From Dipetalonema caudispina (taxonomy: Eukaryota; Nematoda; Chromadorea; Rhabditida; Onchocercidae), in the NCBI GenBank assembly GCA_013365325.1, contig JABVXV010000339.1:1-64000 (forward strand): 64,000 nucleotides of DNA, read 5' to 3'. The notes beneath the pieces were generated by a model. It saw only the letters and a list, made by a program, of their open reading frames with translations, searched no databases and was not told the DNA's origin. The position numbers and the translations under genes were made by a program. Shown in pieces: positions 13,101-26,026 of this stretch. How positions within the stretch are numbered: the first letter of the stretch is position 1; every line of letters begins with the position of its first letter.

Positions 13101-16100
13101 ATTTAATGAACAGAAAAGGAATGGTGGAATAATTAGCTAATAAAATGAATAAATTCTGTTACACAAATTTTGAAGAAATACTATTATTATGTGTTAATTT
13201 ATTCTATATTTGAAAAATTTTTTCCTATATTTGCAAAATTTTCAGATTTTAATTTTCAACTTTTTTTTTTTATTTCAGAATAACTCATTGAAAATTTGAT
13301 GTATAAACGAAATTCAATGAAATACTTACACTTTTTTTTCATTCAATAATGACTATTAAAGGAAATGTGGAGGAAAAATTGAATCATTCAAAATTTTTGT
13401 TGAAAAATTTTCATTTGAACTATGAGAAAGAAAAGGATGAATGAATTTTGAATCATATGCAAAGTGTAAATTTAACAAATTTTCTCAATTTTTAATCTTT
13501 CAATTTCATCAAAAAGTTTGACAAAGAAAAGAAGAAATAGAAAAAAAAAATGAATGAAATGAAATGATACAGAAGTATATATATATATATATATGAAAGT
13601 GGGAGGAGGAAAAGAAAAAAATGAAATGAATGAAATGATAGATGTACATAAATATTTTTTTTTTGAAAACAACTTTTCCGTGTTATCTTTGATGATTGAT
13701 CTGTGATCATTAATTTAATTTGCAAAAAAATAAATTAAAGTTAAAATAAGGATAAATTTTTTTTTTTTTTTTTACTTGGCAAATAAAATTTCACTGATCA
13801 ATCTCATATATAAGCAAAATAATATTGCTATTAGCAATTTTGTTTTTCTTTTTTTGTAAACCTTTTTTCTGCCATTTATGAATTTTTCATTATCAAATTT
13901 GGAAATTCTAAAAATTTTCAAAAAATTACATTCAGCATTTTACATGCAAAAAAAAAAAAATTTATTTTAAAAAAAAAAAAAATATAAGAAAAAAAAACTA
14001 TGACATAAAAGCACATTATACCACTAAGAAGGCATATTAACAAATAATCATGAATATTTTGACCGAATCATATCTAAATTATCGAAATTTTAAGATATCA
14101 AAAGAAGAAAAATTATCCAAATTGGTGTAATCATTTATTTATATCAACAATCCTGTATATGTCCTTGAAAATTTTCATATATTACTGCAAAAGAAAAATG
14201 ATTGCACTAAGTTTTAATTAAGTATTTTAATTAATTTATTAGCATGCTATGGTACAGTGTACTTGAATTAACAGTATTTGCTTAAATTCATATTGGAAAT
14301 ATTAATTACGATACTTTATTTAGCATTATTACATATCATATCAATAGTAAGGTCCTTAGTATTGGCTTAAACAAATAATACAAAATATTGGTTAATTTTT
14401 TTTTTTTTCGATTTACTTCTTATTCGGTTAATTAGTTATTTGGTCAATTACATTCAAAATTATGCTGATTAGCCTTGATTTATTAATCTTAGTTAATTAA
14501 CCAACTGGAACTATTTACCTCTTCAAATGCAATCATGCAATAAAATAACTAAGTGTTTAAAACAAAAACTCATATTTTACGAAACTATTGGAAATGGTTA
14601 ATAAGGGAATTAAAGTGATATAAAATTTTAAACTATTTCAAAAAGGAGGCAACCTGTTACTTTCCAAAATTTATCAGATATCTCAGTTTCAGTGTTTTTA
14701 TTTTCTATTTTTTTTAACATCTAAAATTTTCGGAACATTTTTTGGTAGAAATTCTAACCGATATGTTTGATATGAAGGAAACATTAAATCGAAAAAAAAA
14801 GAAAAATGAAAATTAAGATGAGATTGACAGATAAGCAAATGCTGCTTTTTCATTCATTTTTTCTTTTGAGTGAAATTAAACGATACTAAAATACAACTAT
14901 TGAGAGTGTTTCATATTCATCTAAAAAATTTTTAAATCTTAAATACTTTTAAGAAGTCAGAAATTTCAATAAATAAATAAAACACAGTGAGAAAGTACAG
15001 TAATTGCTAAATATGTGATAGAAAATTTTTGATTTCAAACTTGCATCATATTCCAAATTTCGTCATTTTCGATAAAATGATTTATCGGTTCCAAAAGCGC
15101 TTTTACCACTAAAAAGCGTACGTTTCTTTCCGTGAAACATGCCATAAGTGTTTGTACAACTGAAATGCTCTGATTTTCTGTTTTTTTTTTTTTTTTTTTT
15201 AAATTATTTTCTCAAAATTTCAATTTTTCACAGCCATAAGAAGGAAATGTTTGAAGTAATGCGATTGATAATTAGGTTGATGAATGCTAATATTTAATTT
15301 GAAAAATCTTTTTCATGCTATTTGCAATATAAATGTTGTAAAATTACTACTAATATTTGCATTTATTCATATATTCAAATAAAACAAAGAAAATTTGCAT
15401 ATTTAATTTGTATGCACTCAAAGCTAATATCATTTTTTATTTTCTCCCTTTTTTAATTTTTATAGATTTTAAATAGGATTTTTTTCTTTTTTAAAATTGT
15501 TGTTGATATAAATACAAAATGAAACAGAACAATTATTAGCTATTGATCAATGTATCGAAAAGTATGGAAATAGAAGAAGTGGAAGTAATTCTGAAACTTT
15601 TATCGATTAGTTCTTTCATAAATTGTTGCTCATTTTGATTTTTAGTCTGAAAGTTTCAATCAATAAAATTGTCAATATTTTTGGAATGACAAAGTTAAAA
15701 GATATCGAAAAAAAACATAAAATTCAAAAATCAAAAAAAGACTAAATCTCAAGTTATAACGATTATTGTTACGTATTGGTGAAATATCAGCAATGATTGT
15801 CTGAATTATTTTTCGAATATTGTAACAAATTGGGATATCTTATATGAAATCATCCAAAAATTTCAATTTTACAGGATTAAATTATGTGAAGTGTCAAACA
15901 GAAAGAAAAAAAATAGATGAAATGATTGAAGATCATTGGTCAATTTGAAGTTGAAATGAAATTCGTCGACTATGTTATATCGATTAATTCCACATTATGA
16001 AATATGCTAATTAGTTTGATTAGTTGATCATAATACAATAGGTACCATTTGTACCATTGATGGTATCATCAAGTATGGTACCATTAGTATTACTGAGTGC

Positions 16101-16175
16101 ACCACTATCATCAAATATATTAGCATCGATATTGCTTATATCGTGGAACAAATAACCATATGTATTATTCGACAT
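10179..16175 (-). CDS. Unrecognised protein, about 183 aa
   Basis: I do not recognise the family. Exons in transcription order: 16175-16046 (MSNNTYGYLF...), 15159-15041 (VQTLMACFTERNV... NDEIWNMM), 12748-12665 (KYRYSRQSGIQVYES), 12420-12369 (DSIDEVVTKAKEAASS), 10738-10588 (ETIKRKMSDAGLL... DKTQRRQ) and a short last exon 10194-10179 ending SYAGK-stop. Phases agree at every junction (552 nt in total). The N terminus is Asn/Asp-rich, the middle is hydrophobic and possibly helical, and the C-terminal half is Lys/Ala/Glu-rich amphipathic helix. No signal peptide is seen. The splice acceptor attattcag ends 8 bases before the ATG, typical of trans-splicing. The last exon is the weakest part. An additional exon in the 2.3-kb third intron, or an alternative start at 17.86 kb, is possible. 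Confidence 0.6.
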
Positions 16176-16183
16176 ATTCTATC

Positions 16184-17785
16184 CTGAATAATTATTGATT
16201 TGGAATTCATTTTAGCAATTAGAATTGATACACAAATAATAATTTAAAATTTTGCCGAAAATTTTGTCGAAATATTGCTGATTCTGTAAAATATTTACAT
16301 TGTTTTCCATATAAATTTGATAGAATAACTAAACGGTTGACGTTTAAAGGATATTGAAACAAAAGCAAAAGTTATGGCACAATTTTAAGAAATTATATAA
16401 TTTAAATTATAATTCAAAAATGTGCTATATCAGGAAGCTTATGTTAATTTTTAGCCGCATTTCTTTTGGCTAAAAATTCATTTTAAATTAAGAAATGTTA
16501 TGTTACAATTGTATGTATAGCAAAATTTTTAATAAATGAAATTTGAATAATATTAATGCATGGAAAAATTAATTAGACAATAAATTACTTATCAAGTATG
16601 CTAATATTTTGTATACAGAAACATACACGTATGTACGTATATGTGGATACCTTATAAGCTAAAGCTAGATATACTTAATTTATGCAAGCATATCGTACTC
16701 TAATACATGGATACACGTAAAAAAGTTAGTTGATACAGATAATAAGAGTAATTTAAAATATCAGTTTTGCTTTAATATAGGTTAATAGAAGTTGACAATG
16801 ATTTATGATTTTAATGATCAATATTTTTGTCATAAAGTCTTAAAATGATTATTAGTGTTTCAATTTCTAATTGCTATGTGTTCAATCAAATTTGCTTCAC
16901 AAAAATATGCTAATGAGTTGAAAATTACTATAATTATCTGCTTGAAAAATTCAAATTTAAGAAAAATTAAGAGAAATCAAGCAGTTGTTAGAACAACAAT
17001 GATTTTATGTATCGTTTATTTGTGCGATTTCATTTGTTTACTTTGAAATTTGCATTATTTGTTCTCATGTAACAATGGAAAAAGTACGAGTTTATTAGGA
17101 ACAGATATTTCGATTAGTTTCAAATGTACCCAAATGTCAACTTTTCATATTTGACCAAAATTAATTGATCCAAAATTTAAAAATTTGATTTAAACTTCAA
17201 ACTATCCTTTTTATAGGATAGCTTAAATGAGTTAACATTATTTGAAAATATTTGTGAGATCAAAATTAATTTACCCAAAAATTTTAAAATTTATTTTAAA
17301 GTTCAATTTTAAAGTTTGAAATTGTTTTGAAACATTCCAATATTCAAAATTAATTTGTCCGAAAATTTTGCTGATGTAAAAGTTTTGTCCGTGGTTTTGT
17401 TTACTGTAAGGAACTATTACCTAATTTTTTTCATTTTATATTCAAAAAAATATTTCTTTTACATTTGAAAAAAAATGAAAGAGAAAAAATTATGCATTCA
17501 TATGAGATAATAATAATGTAGACGTAACAGAAAAGTTTTTATTACTTTTTTAAATTTAAAAAAAAAAAAACTGGAAAAATCGAAAATCCGACAAATTAAT
17601 TACATTTAAAAATCTGTTGCGTAAAGTTTTGAATCATTTTAGCAAGCGGTAAAATAGCAAAAATTTTTTTTTTAAAATTTTATGGAAATATTTGGAAAAG
17701 TTATGTCGATAAAGTCAAAAATTTCTGAAAAAATCAATTAAAACTTTTAAAAAATTAACATATTGAAATGTCTTGCATCGGTTAC
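16184..17785. other. Intergenic, no gene seen
   Basis: AT-rich sequence upstream of the - strand gene. It would hold that gene's promoter. An open frame on + near 16.86-17.05 kb has the Ile/Phe/Lys/Asn composition expected of AT-rich DNA and was not accepted as a gene. Confidence 0.5.
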
Positions 17786-17860
17786 TTCAAACATTTTATC
17801 CCGTGCTATAGTAGCTAAATTAGCCAAATATTTCCATTCATCTTTTGATGCTATCGACAT
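17786..17860 (-). CDS. Candidate isolated coding exon (25 codons)
   Basis: On the - strand an ATG at 17860, preceded by an in-frame stop, opens a 25-codon stretch reading MSIASKDEWKYLANLATIAR then DKMFE. It ends at a GTAACC donor in phase 0. Amino-acid and codon composition are clearly unlike the surrounding poly-A/T sequence. No partner exon was found nearby. In phase it could join the exon at 12748 of the downstream - strand gene, which would make it an alternative first exon, or it could start a separate small gene. Confidence 0.35.
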
Positions 17861-20420
17861 GAAGTATCAACCGCGCATTTAGCAGTTTCAAATATTCTAA
17901 TTTTAATCATTTTAGCGTAACAATTAGCAACAACAAATAAGAAGTAAATTTAGCCTACAGTAAATATTAATTTCATTTCACCAAATTTTTTGTGATTATT
18001 TCTCAACGATTTTATGATTCTATAATTAATTACTAAACCTATTTGTGAAATGTTTTCTTCATTTATCAGAATCAAATTTGATTGTTACATTGAACTGCAG
18101 AAATTTGCAGGAAAAGAGTAAAATTTACATTTACATTAATATTTATTAATTATAAATTCCGTTTTTTAATTTCTTTCATATTTACGTGTAAAGTTTATTT
18201 GTGTTTCCTTAGCATATCTAAGAAATTTTCGAAGAATAAAAGCTTGAAATTACTTTAGTTTTTCTTACTTTCAATGTTTATTTATAATTTAAAACTGTTA
18301 AGTTCAACTTATAATTTTACATTTTTCACTGGCAAAAATCAAAAATGTTTACGATATCCATTTATTGCTTCATCGTATCTTTTTTTTTTTTTTTGAATTC
18401 CGATATTATTTAAATTCCTTTTCCTTTGTATCTTATCATTTTCATAAAATTTAATTAACTAGATTATACTTGTAGAGGAAGACTTCAGAAATAGCACAAA
18501 TACAGAAACTGAGAAAATACAACTTAATTCAATTCCTAATCAATAAATGATTTCGAATATCACACGATTTGTTCTAAGAACGTTTAATAAGAATGCATAA
18601 AAGGAAAATTAAAGAAGTACGATTAAAATTCACTTTCCAATTATTAGCCTGAACAATAACCGAATCATTTTATATGATAAACAAACGGATGTAGCAATTA
18701 ATAATTTACGAGTAATTTGATCAGATTTCAAAAAAATAAAAACAAAAAAAAAAAAACCACAGATTATGTATGAATGAAACAATGGGAAAATATTGTAATC
18801 TGAAAAAATGAAGATGAAAGAAAAAATTCAAACCCAAATTTATTTACCCACTTAATCTATTTAGAATATAATTTTAGAGATGTCAAAAAATAATTTAATT
18901 GCTTTAAAAACTTTAAAACTGAATCCAATTTTGCAAAAAACAAAAAAAAAAAAGACTAATTTGAAAGAAATTGTTAACAACAAATGAAAAAAACATCAAT
19001 TTTATGAATCGCATCTGATTAGAACCATATAAAAATTAAATGAATGATATTTGGATGAAAAATGAAAAATAAAATCATAAATTAAAATTGAAAAAATTAA
19101 ATTTGCCATATTTTTGCAAGATATTTCAAAGGTTTGTTAACTCAATGATGTCTTAAATATAAAACAAATACAATTGTATTATTAAATTGCTCCATTTTAA
19201 ATGTACTTCTATTTATAAGCCAGCAAAAAAAAAAAAAAAAAAAAAAAATTATTAGAGTTAAGAAATTCCAGATCTAATTACTGAGTACTTGCATATATTT
19301 TACTTTTTTCCCCTTCTTTTTAACAGATGAACTTCTTTTCTTCCTTGTTGTTATTTCAGTCTTTCTTTATGTAATTCATTTTAATGAGATCTGCAATTAA
19401 TTATTGTAAGTTAAAAAGGGCAGATAAATCCCTAATAATTTAAATGATTTTCAAATGTTTTTTGCTAAAATTTTTCTTCAGGGTTATTTTGAGTTTTTGG
19501 TTTTTTTTTGTGTAATTCTTTCCAACAAAAATTTGAAATTAATTGTTGTAGATTAAAGGCGAAGCTGATAAATCCCAAATAATTTGAATAAAAGTTTTTT
19601 TCGTTAGGATTTTTTCTTTACAGTTATTTCAGTCATTTTTTTTTTGCGAAACTGATTTCAATAATGTATTTGAAATTAATTACTGTAAATTAAAAAATAA
19701 ACTGCTAAATTTCGAGCAATTTGAACGATTTTGAAGTTTGATTATTAATATTTACAGATATTCATCAAATCTATAACATCCTATTGATATTAATTGAAAA
19801 CGTTGCAACATTTTCTGGTACCTTTTTATAGGTGAAGCTTTATAACATTTTATACTTTACGTATTTTAACATTTATGATATTATCTGATAAGAATTTTTT
19901 TTCATACATCCTTTTTTTTTACATCTTTTTTTTTTCAACACTTTTTCTTTTTTGATTTGCTTTCTTCAAATATTTTAATTTATTCATATGTGTGAAACTT
20001 CACACGTTTTTCTTACATCTTATCGTAGCACTTTACCTGCAACCTAAAATTAATGAAGTATTTAATATGAAAGAATTTGGTGATTAAAATTGTATCGTTG
20101 AAATGTTAGCTTTTTCTGTCCCGTTATTTCATATTAAATTAATTATCAGCAATACTTCTTAGCAATTTTGGAAATATCAATTTAAAAGATGAAAGAGAGG
20201 AATAATTTAAAAGACAGAAGAAAAGTAAAATTAAAAATATTACACGAAAGATATGCATTATTTTAGTTATAGTATCACAAGTAAATATTTTTCCAATTTT
20301 TTGAAATAGAGGAACTTTTTGGAAAAAAAAATTTTTTCATTTAATTAAATTTTTCTTTTATTTTAATGGAATTGAAATTTTTTAATAAAATTTAACTTAT
20401 TTTCAGTGATACTTTTGGTG
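17861..20420. other. Intergenic with diverged repeats
   Basis: AT-rich, no exon recognised. The only structure is a diverged tandem repeat at about 19330-19745. Confidence 0.5.
19330..19745. repeat. Diverged tandem repeat, about 140 bp x 3
   Basis: A motif of the form gaaattaattRttgtaRattaaa, followed by a gataaatcc(c)NaataatttgaA-like segment and a cagttatttcagtc-like segment, recurs three times. Anchor positions are about 19392, 19535 and 19672. Unit identity is modest, so these are old tandem copies. Confidence 0.65.
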
Positions 20421-20922
20421 AAATGCTGTATGTTGTTGATGTTATCAACAGATGGATGATGATTGATATCAATAATGAAATGGGAAATGAGAGACGATAA
20501 TAACAACGACGATAGGGTGCGGGAGAAGATACATTAGTAACAGTTAAGTTTAAGGATGGGTTTTAGAACCTAAGGTCCAGTAGGGTTTTATGGGCATTTG
20601 GTCAACAATTGTATGAAGAAAAGGAAAGGGTGAGATGATGGTAGAGAGAAGGCCTGTAGACTATTACTATCAATAACCCGAGTAGCAACCATCGATTTAC
20701 ATTTTCACCCTTGTCCATCTTGTTGGATTGGGGGTTAGTATAGTATCAAAGAAGTCAGAATATTCCAGAGAGGTCGAGTAATTCAGCAAGAACAGATGGG
20801 GGGAAAGGTCAAGCTTGCTGAGTAACAGACAGGAAGAAAAAAACAAAACATCATCATATTAGAGAAATAAAGAAATGGTCATTTTCAGTAACGATGACCT
20901 TCCGCATATTGACCATTCAGGT
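20421..20922 (+). promoter_or_regulatory. Purine-rich block with possible 5' non-coding exon
   Basis: This 500-bp block is much richer in G (and in A+G on the + strand) than anything within several kb, and it carries no long open frame. It ends with a 32-base segment (20891-20922) framed by a good acceptor (cattttcag) and a good donor (CAGgtataa). The next strong acceptor (atatttcag, ending 21752) lies 24 bases before the ATG of the KIX-like gene. The simplest reading is promoter plus a non-coding or short coding first exon of that gene. This is inference from position and splice signals. Confidence 0.35.
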
Positions 20923-21776
20923 ATAAACTTTATTCAAGTTTTTTGTTATGCACAAATCGTATGGGAGCAATTTTTTCTTTTTTTTTTCCATTTTTTTTAC
21001 TTTTTACTCTATTTTTCAATTTAAATTCTAAATTTAATTTTTGCTAATTTATTTAAATTTGTAATTGCTAATTATAGAGTGTAGAAAAAGTAGGTACTAA
21101 CCGATATTGCTATTTAGTAGCTAACAAGTACCCTATCAATGGTGTTATCGATAGGTACTAGGCATTATCAGCATCTGATAACTTTATTAGCATTATTCGT
21201 ATCAATTAACTGTTGTTGATTTCTTAGAAATTGATAATGAAATCATTACATTATAAGTGTGAAATGAATTTTTCAAAATCATATACATATATATGTTTAT
21301 AAATATATATCGAAATATAAATTTATATCGAATTCGCTAACAAAATATATCTATTAATTTGCTTGATTTGAAAAAAAATTACAATGCATATTTATTCAGT
21401 TATACAATTTGAATGAATACAGTATCTCGTTAAAATAATTAAATAACGAGAGGAGAAAAATAATCATAAATCATTAATAAATTAATTAAAATAATGGTAA
21501 TAAAAAATAAGCTTTTTCTTATAGAAAAGAAAAAAATTTCGTTATTATCATTTTTATCATCATAATCACTAATATCATTGAATTCTCTTATGATTAATAA
21601 ATAAATCATTTGAATGATTTTTTTTTTCAAATATTTTAAATTAATTAATTTTTTTATTGCATCTATTTTTATCTCAAACAAAATATTATAACAATTTTTC
21701 TTGTATTATCATAGCTGTATAATAATTATTATCATCTATTGTAATATTTCAGAAGAATTGTAAGTTTTATCTTTAA

Positions 21777-22091
21777 ATGTTCCCGTGGCGTCAAGAATTA
21801 ACACGTGAACGACGTTTATTCATCCTTCAACGGATCCGTTTGATTCTAATTTCTGGCCGATGTTCATGGGCGCAAGCTATACCAAGTACTGATCTTCATG
21901 CTTCACTTGTGGCTGCTGAACGAAGAGCATATGATCATGCTCGAACGTTTGATACTTACGTATGCTTAATTTTTACGTTTACAAACGATGAAGCAAGACG
22001 TCGTCTTCAACATCATCAACAACAACAACATCAAACGGAAGAACGTGAAGTACGAAATGAATTATCATCGGATGTTTCAGAAAATGCATAA
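21777..22091 (+). CDS. Small KIX-like domain protein with Gln/His tail
   Basis: Single-exon frame of 104 aa, with a stop just before the ATG and a good splice acceptor 24 bases upstream. Residues 3-70 fit the KIX pattern shared by CBP/p300 and Mediator MED15: Trp near the start (FPWRQELTRERR), an amphipathic first helix (FILQRIRLIL), and a second helix with paired basic and Ala residues ending in A-R-T-F-D-T-Y-V, matching the conserved A..RDEY position. KIX domains bind short activation-domain helices in transcription factors. The C-terminal part is a QHHQQQQHQ stretch, then charged and acidic. Here the domain stands alone rather than in a large co-activator. It could instead be a decayed copy of one. 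The KIX match is from pattern recognition only. Confidence 0.5.
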   Translation: MFPWRQELTRERRLFILQRIRLILISGRCSWAQAIPSTDLHASLVAAERRAYDHARTFDTYVCLIFTFTNDEARRRLQHHQQQQHQTEEREVRNELSSDVSENA

Positions 22092-22104
22092 TTATAAGAA
22101 GCAT

Positions 22105-22225
22105 TATTTTTTACGTTTATCAACGATGAAATATGACGTCAATGTCAAGCTAAACAATAACCTTAGCAACAACAATAACAACAACAACAATAAATCATGA
22201 AATGACGTATAGTATGAAATGAAAA
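22105..22225 (+). pseudogene. Decayed tandem copy of the KIX-like gene's 3' end
   Basis: Sequence from about 22105 (ttacgtttatcaacgatgaa) parallels the coding sequence from about 21973 (ttacgtttacaaacgatgaa). It follows it through the gacgtc site, the CAA-rich tract and the final tatgaaatga segment. Indels break the frame, so this copy is not coding. Confidence 0.6.
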
Positions 22226-22240
22226 TTTCAATTTATATTA

Positions 22241-25200
22241 AAACTTAAAATGGTGCTTTTGATCTATAAAATTGTTCAAAAAAAAAAAAAAAAAAGAAAT
22301 TTTTCAGTTTTTTTTAAGAAGAAATAACAAAGTTAAATTTAAGTATGCGAAAATTTGTTCCCATTGCTTGTTATAATTTTCATTATACAAACTTATTATA
22401 TATAATATTCTAGTTTATTTGTTTTCTAGTTATTTATTTACTTAATATTTCATGTATTAGATATTTAAGAATTATTCGCATAGACTTCATCTGGTGTATT
22501 ACTTTTTAAGGCATATGGAAATATTTCCATTCATTTTATCCTGTATATGAATGTAATAATTATTTTATCATTTCAAATTAAGTTTTAAAATACTGTGATG
22601 TTATTGTTATTGCTCCTTTTTTCTTCTTTTGTTTAATTATCTAGTCAAAATTATTAGCATCGCTAGTTATAGAAGTTGCATTGCTTTTTTTTTTTTCCTT
22701 TTTTTTTTTTTTTTTTTTTTTGAAATCGAAACATTTTTTTCTAATATTTCGTTGTATTATTTAATTTTGTCTCTACCTCAGATACTAAAAACATCACATG
22801 ACATCAAATGATATCATTTTTAATTGTATTCCATTACATTTCAAATTATCGCATTTCTATATAAATTCATTAATTATCATATTTTTTTTTTCAACAATGA
22901 ACCAAAAGAAAACATAGTTGTATCCAGGAATGTTTTCTTTTTTTTTTTAAAATACAAATTTATAAGTGTCAATTTTCTAACAAATATTCAGGAAATTTTC
23001 AACAAACAAAAAGTCTTCATAATTTAGTTTTAGAGAAAAAATTCTTTTTCCCACAAAATTTCATTACTTTTTAAAAGTTTACAAATTATTTACATAGTTT
23101 TTGAACATTTATAATTTAAACGAAAATGAAATGCTTTATTTTTAGCAAGATAGTAATTGTATTAATTTCATTTCAAATATGGTTGTAGTAAAATCATTCA
23201 ATACAATGATGAGATTTGAAATAAATACATCTTAGGGAGGTATATTTGGGATAACAGACATATCTGAAATAAACATATTTGGAATAGAAATATTCATGAT
23301 AGATATTTAAATGACGAATAATACAATGGGTTGATTTATTTGGTTAATTTTTCAAGAAAATTGTTAAAATTTTTTTGGGAATATTTGGAAATCGTTTAAA
23401 AAATTACGGCATATTTTGCAATTTCATGAAAGTTGAAAATGATTTTGTGAAAAATTTTGAGACATTTTCCATAATTTGAATTCTAACGTTTTGAATGTCA
23501 TCTTGTTTGCAATTGGAAAATAAATCCTTTGAACTGATTGCCTTAATTATTTAATGACTTTTATTGATCGAAGCTAATGATAACAAAATATCATCTTTCA
23601 AATTTTTTTCCAACTGTAATCGTGTATGATGCAATCTGGCGCATATGTCTTGTTCACTGTAACAATTAGTAATTATAAACTGAAATGAATAATAAAAGCA
23701 AAAGAGAAATTATTCGTTTCATTTTTTTTTTTTAAATTCTAATTTTATTTAATTAACATCAGTTAATTGCGGTATTAATTCATTTAATATGGAAAGAATT
23801 ATTGTAACTTTTGCTATTGCTGAAAATAATGAGGAAATAATTATTAGAATTCGTCTAATAAAATTATATACTTCGAAAAAAAGTGATGTTTTATTCAATT
23901 ATTTAAATCAATTATTTCGAATTAATTCGAACAGTTTTTCTTTTCATTTATCACAAATGCATTTTTTAATTTCAATAAACAAAATCATATGTTGTTACAT
24001 ACAACGTGAAAACGTAAAAGTATACGTGAGTTAAACATGCCATGAAGATATATGCATGAGATAAACAAAAAAAAGAGATAATTTTTTTAGCAATAAACAA
24101 TAAACAATAATATGTATTTACCAATAATAATGCACAACGTTACAGTATTTTCTACTATATTTATATCATTGAAAAATTTTCTGATCAATCACTAAATTTG
24201 AATATGTATTAACACTGATGGAAAAACTTTCATCAGAACTGTTAACTTGATACTATCTTCTATCGTTGAATTAATGTTGAAATCTATCAACAAAATAGAA
24301 CATTGATAAAAACACTGATAAGTCAGCTTACACTCATATGTTATACGGAGGATAATATTATGCTTATATTTAATCTGAAATAATACACCATTAATTTTAG
24401 AAAAGTATTTAAGTAATAAATGGTACATTTATATAGATTTTTGATTGATCATTTCGTTAGTTTTAGTAATTTATCAGATTGCTAATCGTAATGATTATTA
24501 AGCCATATCCTGTTTAGTAATTATTTCATATTTTCCGGTAATAAAATTCCAGTTGTAATCCGGATACAGTTATCATGCAATAAAAGAAGTGAAATTTTTT
24601 ATGGGATTAATTTTTTATGGATTTTTTATAGGATTAAGTGCAATATTTCAAAAATATGTTAATCTGCAAAAATCGATTACGTCTAGTTTAACCATTATGT
24701 TTCATTTAATTTAAATTTTATTCAAACTGTAACATTCTGCTAGCGAAAGAAAGTTGAAAAAAAAAAGAAAAAGAAATGATAATATGGTAATTACCAGCAA
24801 ATTTCTTGCCATTCAATAAATTCAAATGATGCCTATACAGATGAACTTTTACCTAGCTAGTCTTATTTTGGATCCGTAATTTATTTTGAACTGAAAATTG
24901 AATTGCAATCCACTTATTGAAGCAAATCATATGATGGAAGTAAATTAGTATGAAACAAAATAAACGACAATAGATTATGCTAATAAACTTGTGTGTGCTT
25001 GTTTTAAAGCTAGAAAATATAGCTTAATTTATAAAAATTTACACGATAAATAGACATAGATGGTAGGTAAAACGATGAACAAAAAAAAAATATTACAATC
25101 TAAAGTACAGTAAGATAAAATAATTTAACCATAGTAAGAGGAGAAAAAAAAAAAGCAAGATTCCGTGGATTGAAATAATTGAAAGGGAAATTGGTTGGGA

Positions 25201-25916
25201 CTAGACGTTTTCACTGTCATCCAATCAAAGTGATAAAATGAATATAATTATGAATCAGTGTGATGCAAGATTATATGGATGCTTTTATATTTGCTTTTGG
25301 TGGTTTAGTTGTGCTTTATTCGCTTATTCTTAAACTATGCTTTCGTCCTTTTTTTTTTTTATGATTCTCTTTGGGAACCTTTTGTTGGTTTTATTTTCCC
25401 GTTTTTTTTTTCATCCTTTTTCGTAGAACTTTTGGATTTTTTTATAGTTTTTTTTCAATTTTTTAAGAACTAATTATAGTGTCACAAAGCTCTTCGTTTT
25501 TAGAAAATTTATTAGGAGAGTTTTACTGAGATATTTTCGCATTCTATCATTAAATATTGTTAGTTGTTTGATATTTGCTAAAAATTTAACAATGTCATTC
25601 GTACATATCAGTATTATTTTACTACTTCCCAATTATAACTTTTTTTTTTTTTATCTCTAAAATTTCCATGGGAGCATATGAAGAGTAATAAACTTTTTAG
25701 TATGTTTCAATGTTGATTTAGCGGATCTTTCTTGAATCTTCTTTTGAATTTTCTATTCAACATTATTTGTTTTTAAAGGATTCGAATTTGATATTGAAAT
25801 TTTAAGACATTATACAACTTTTGGCTTAAAAATGGTTGAAGATAACGGTTGAGAAACATTGTTTGCTTGATTTATTGTTCAGGGCACTACAATTTTACTT
25901 GGACATTTTTTGTTGC
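22241..25916. other. Intergenic, no gene seen
   Basis: Low-complexity AT-rich DNA with several poly-T runs. Open frames here are Phe/Ile/Asn/Lys-dominated and lack splice-compatible neighbours. A likely SL or 5' UTR acceptor for rabn-5 (tttgttgcag) ends at 25918. Confidence 0.55.
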
Positions 25917-26026
25917 AGATATACACGTATGGATATATGGTTGATCGAATGATCAATCGGCCGATTAATTGGATGTGAACAAAATCAAGGCTCGTCGATA
26001 ATAGAAAAAGAAAAAGGGAAGGAGGA

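Noticed and set aside
21988..22200. 70-codon frame overlapping the KIX-like gene
   Set aside because: Shadow frame rich in Asn from CAA repeats. The 104-aa frame has the domain pattern.
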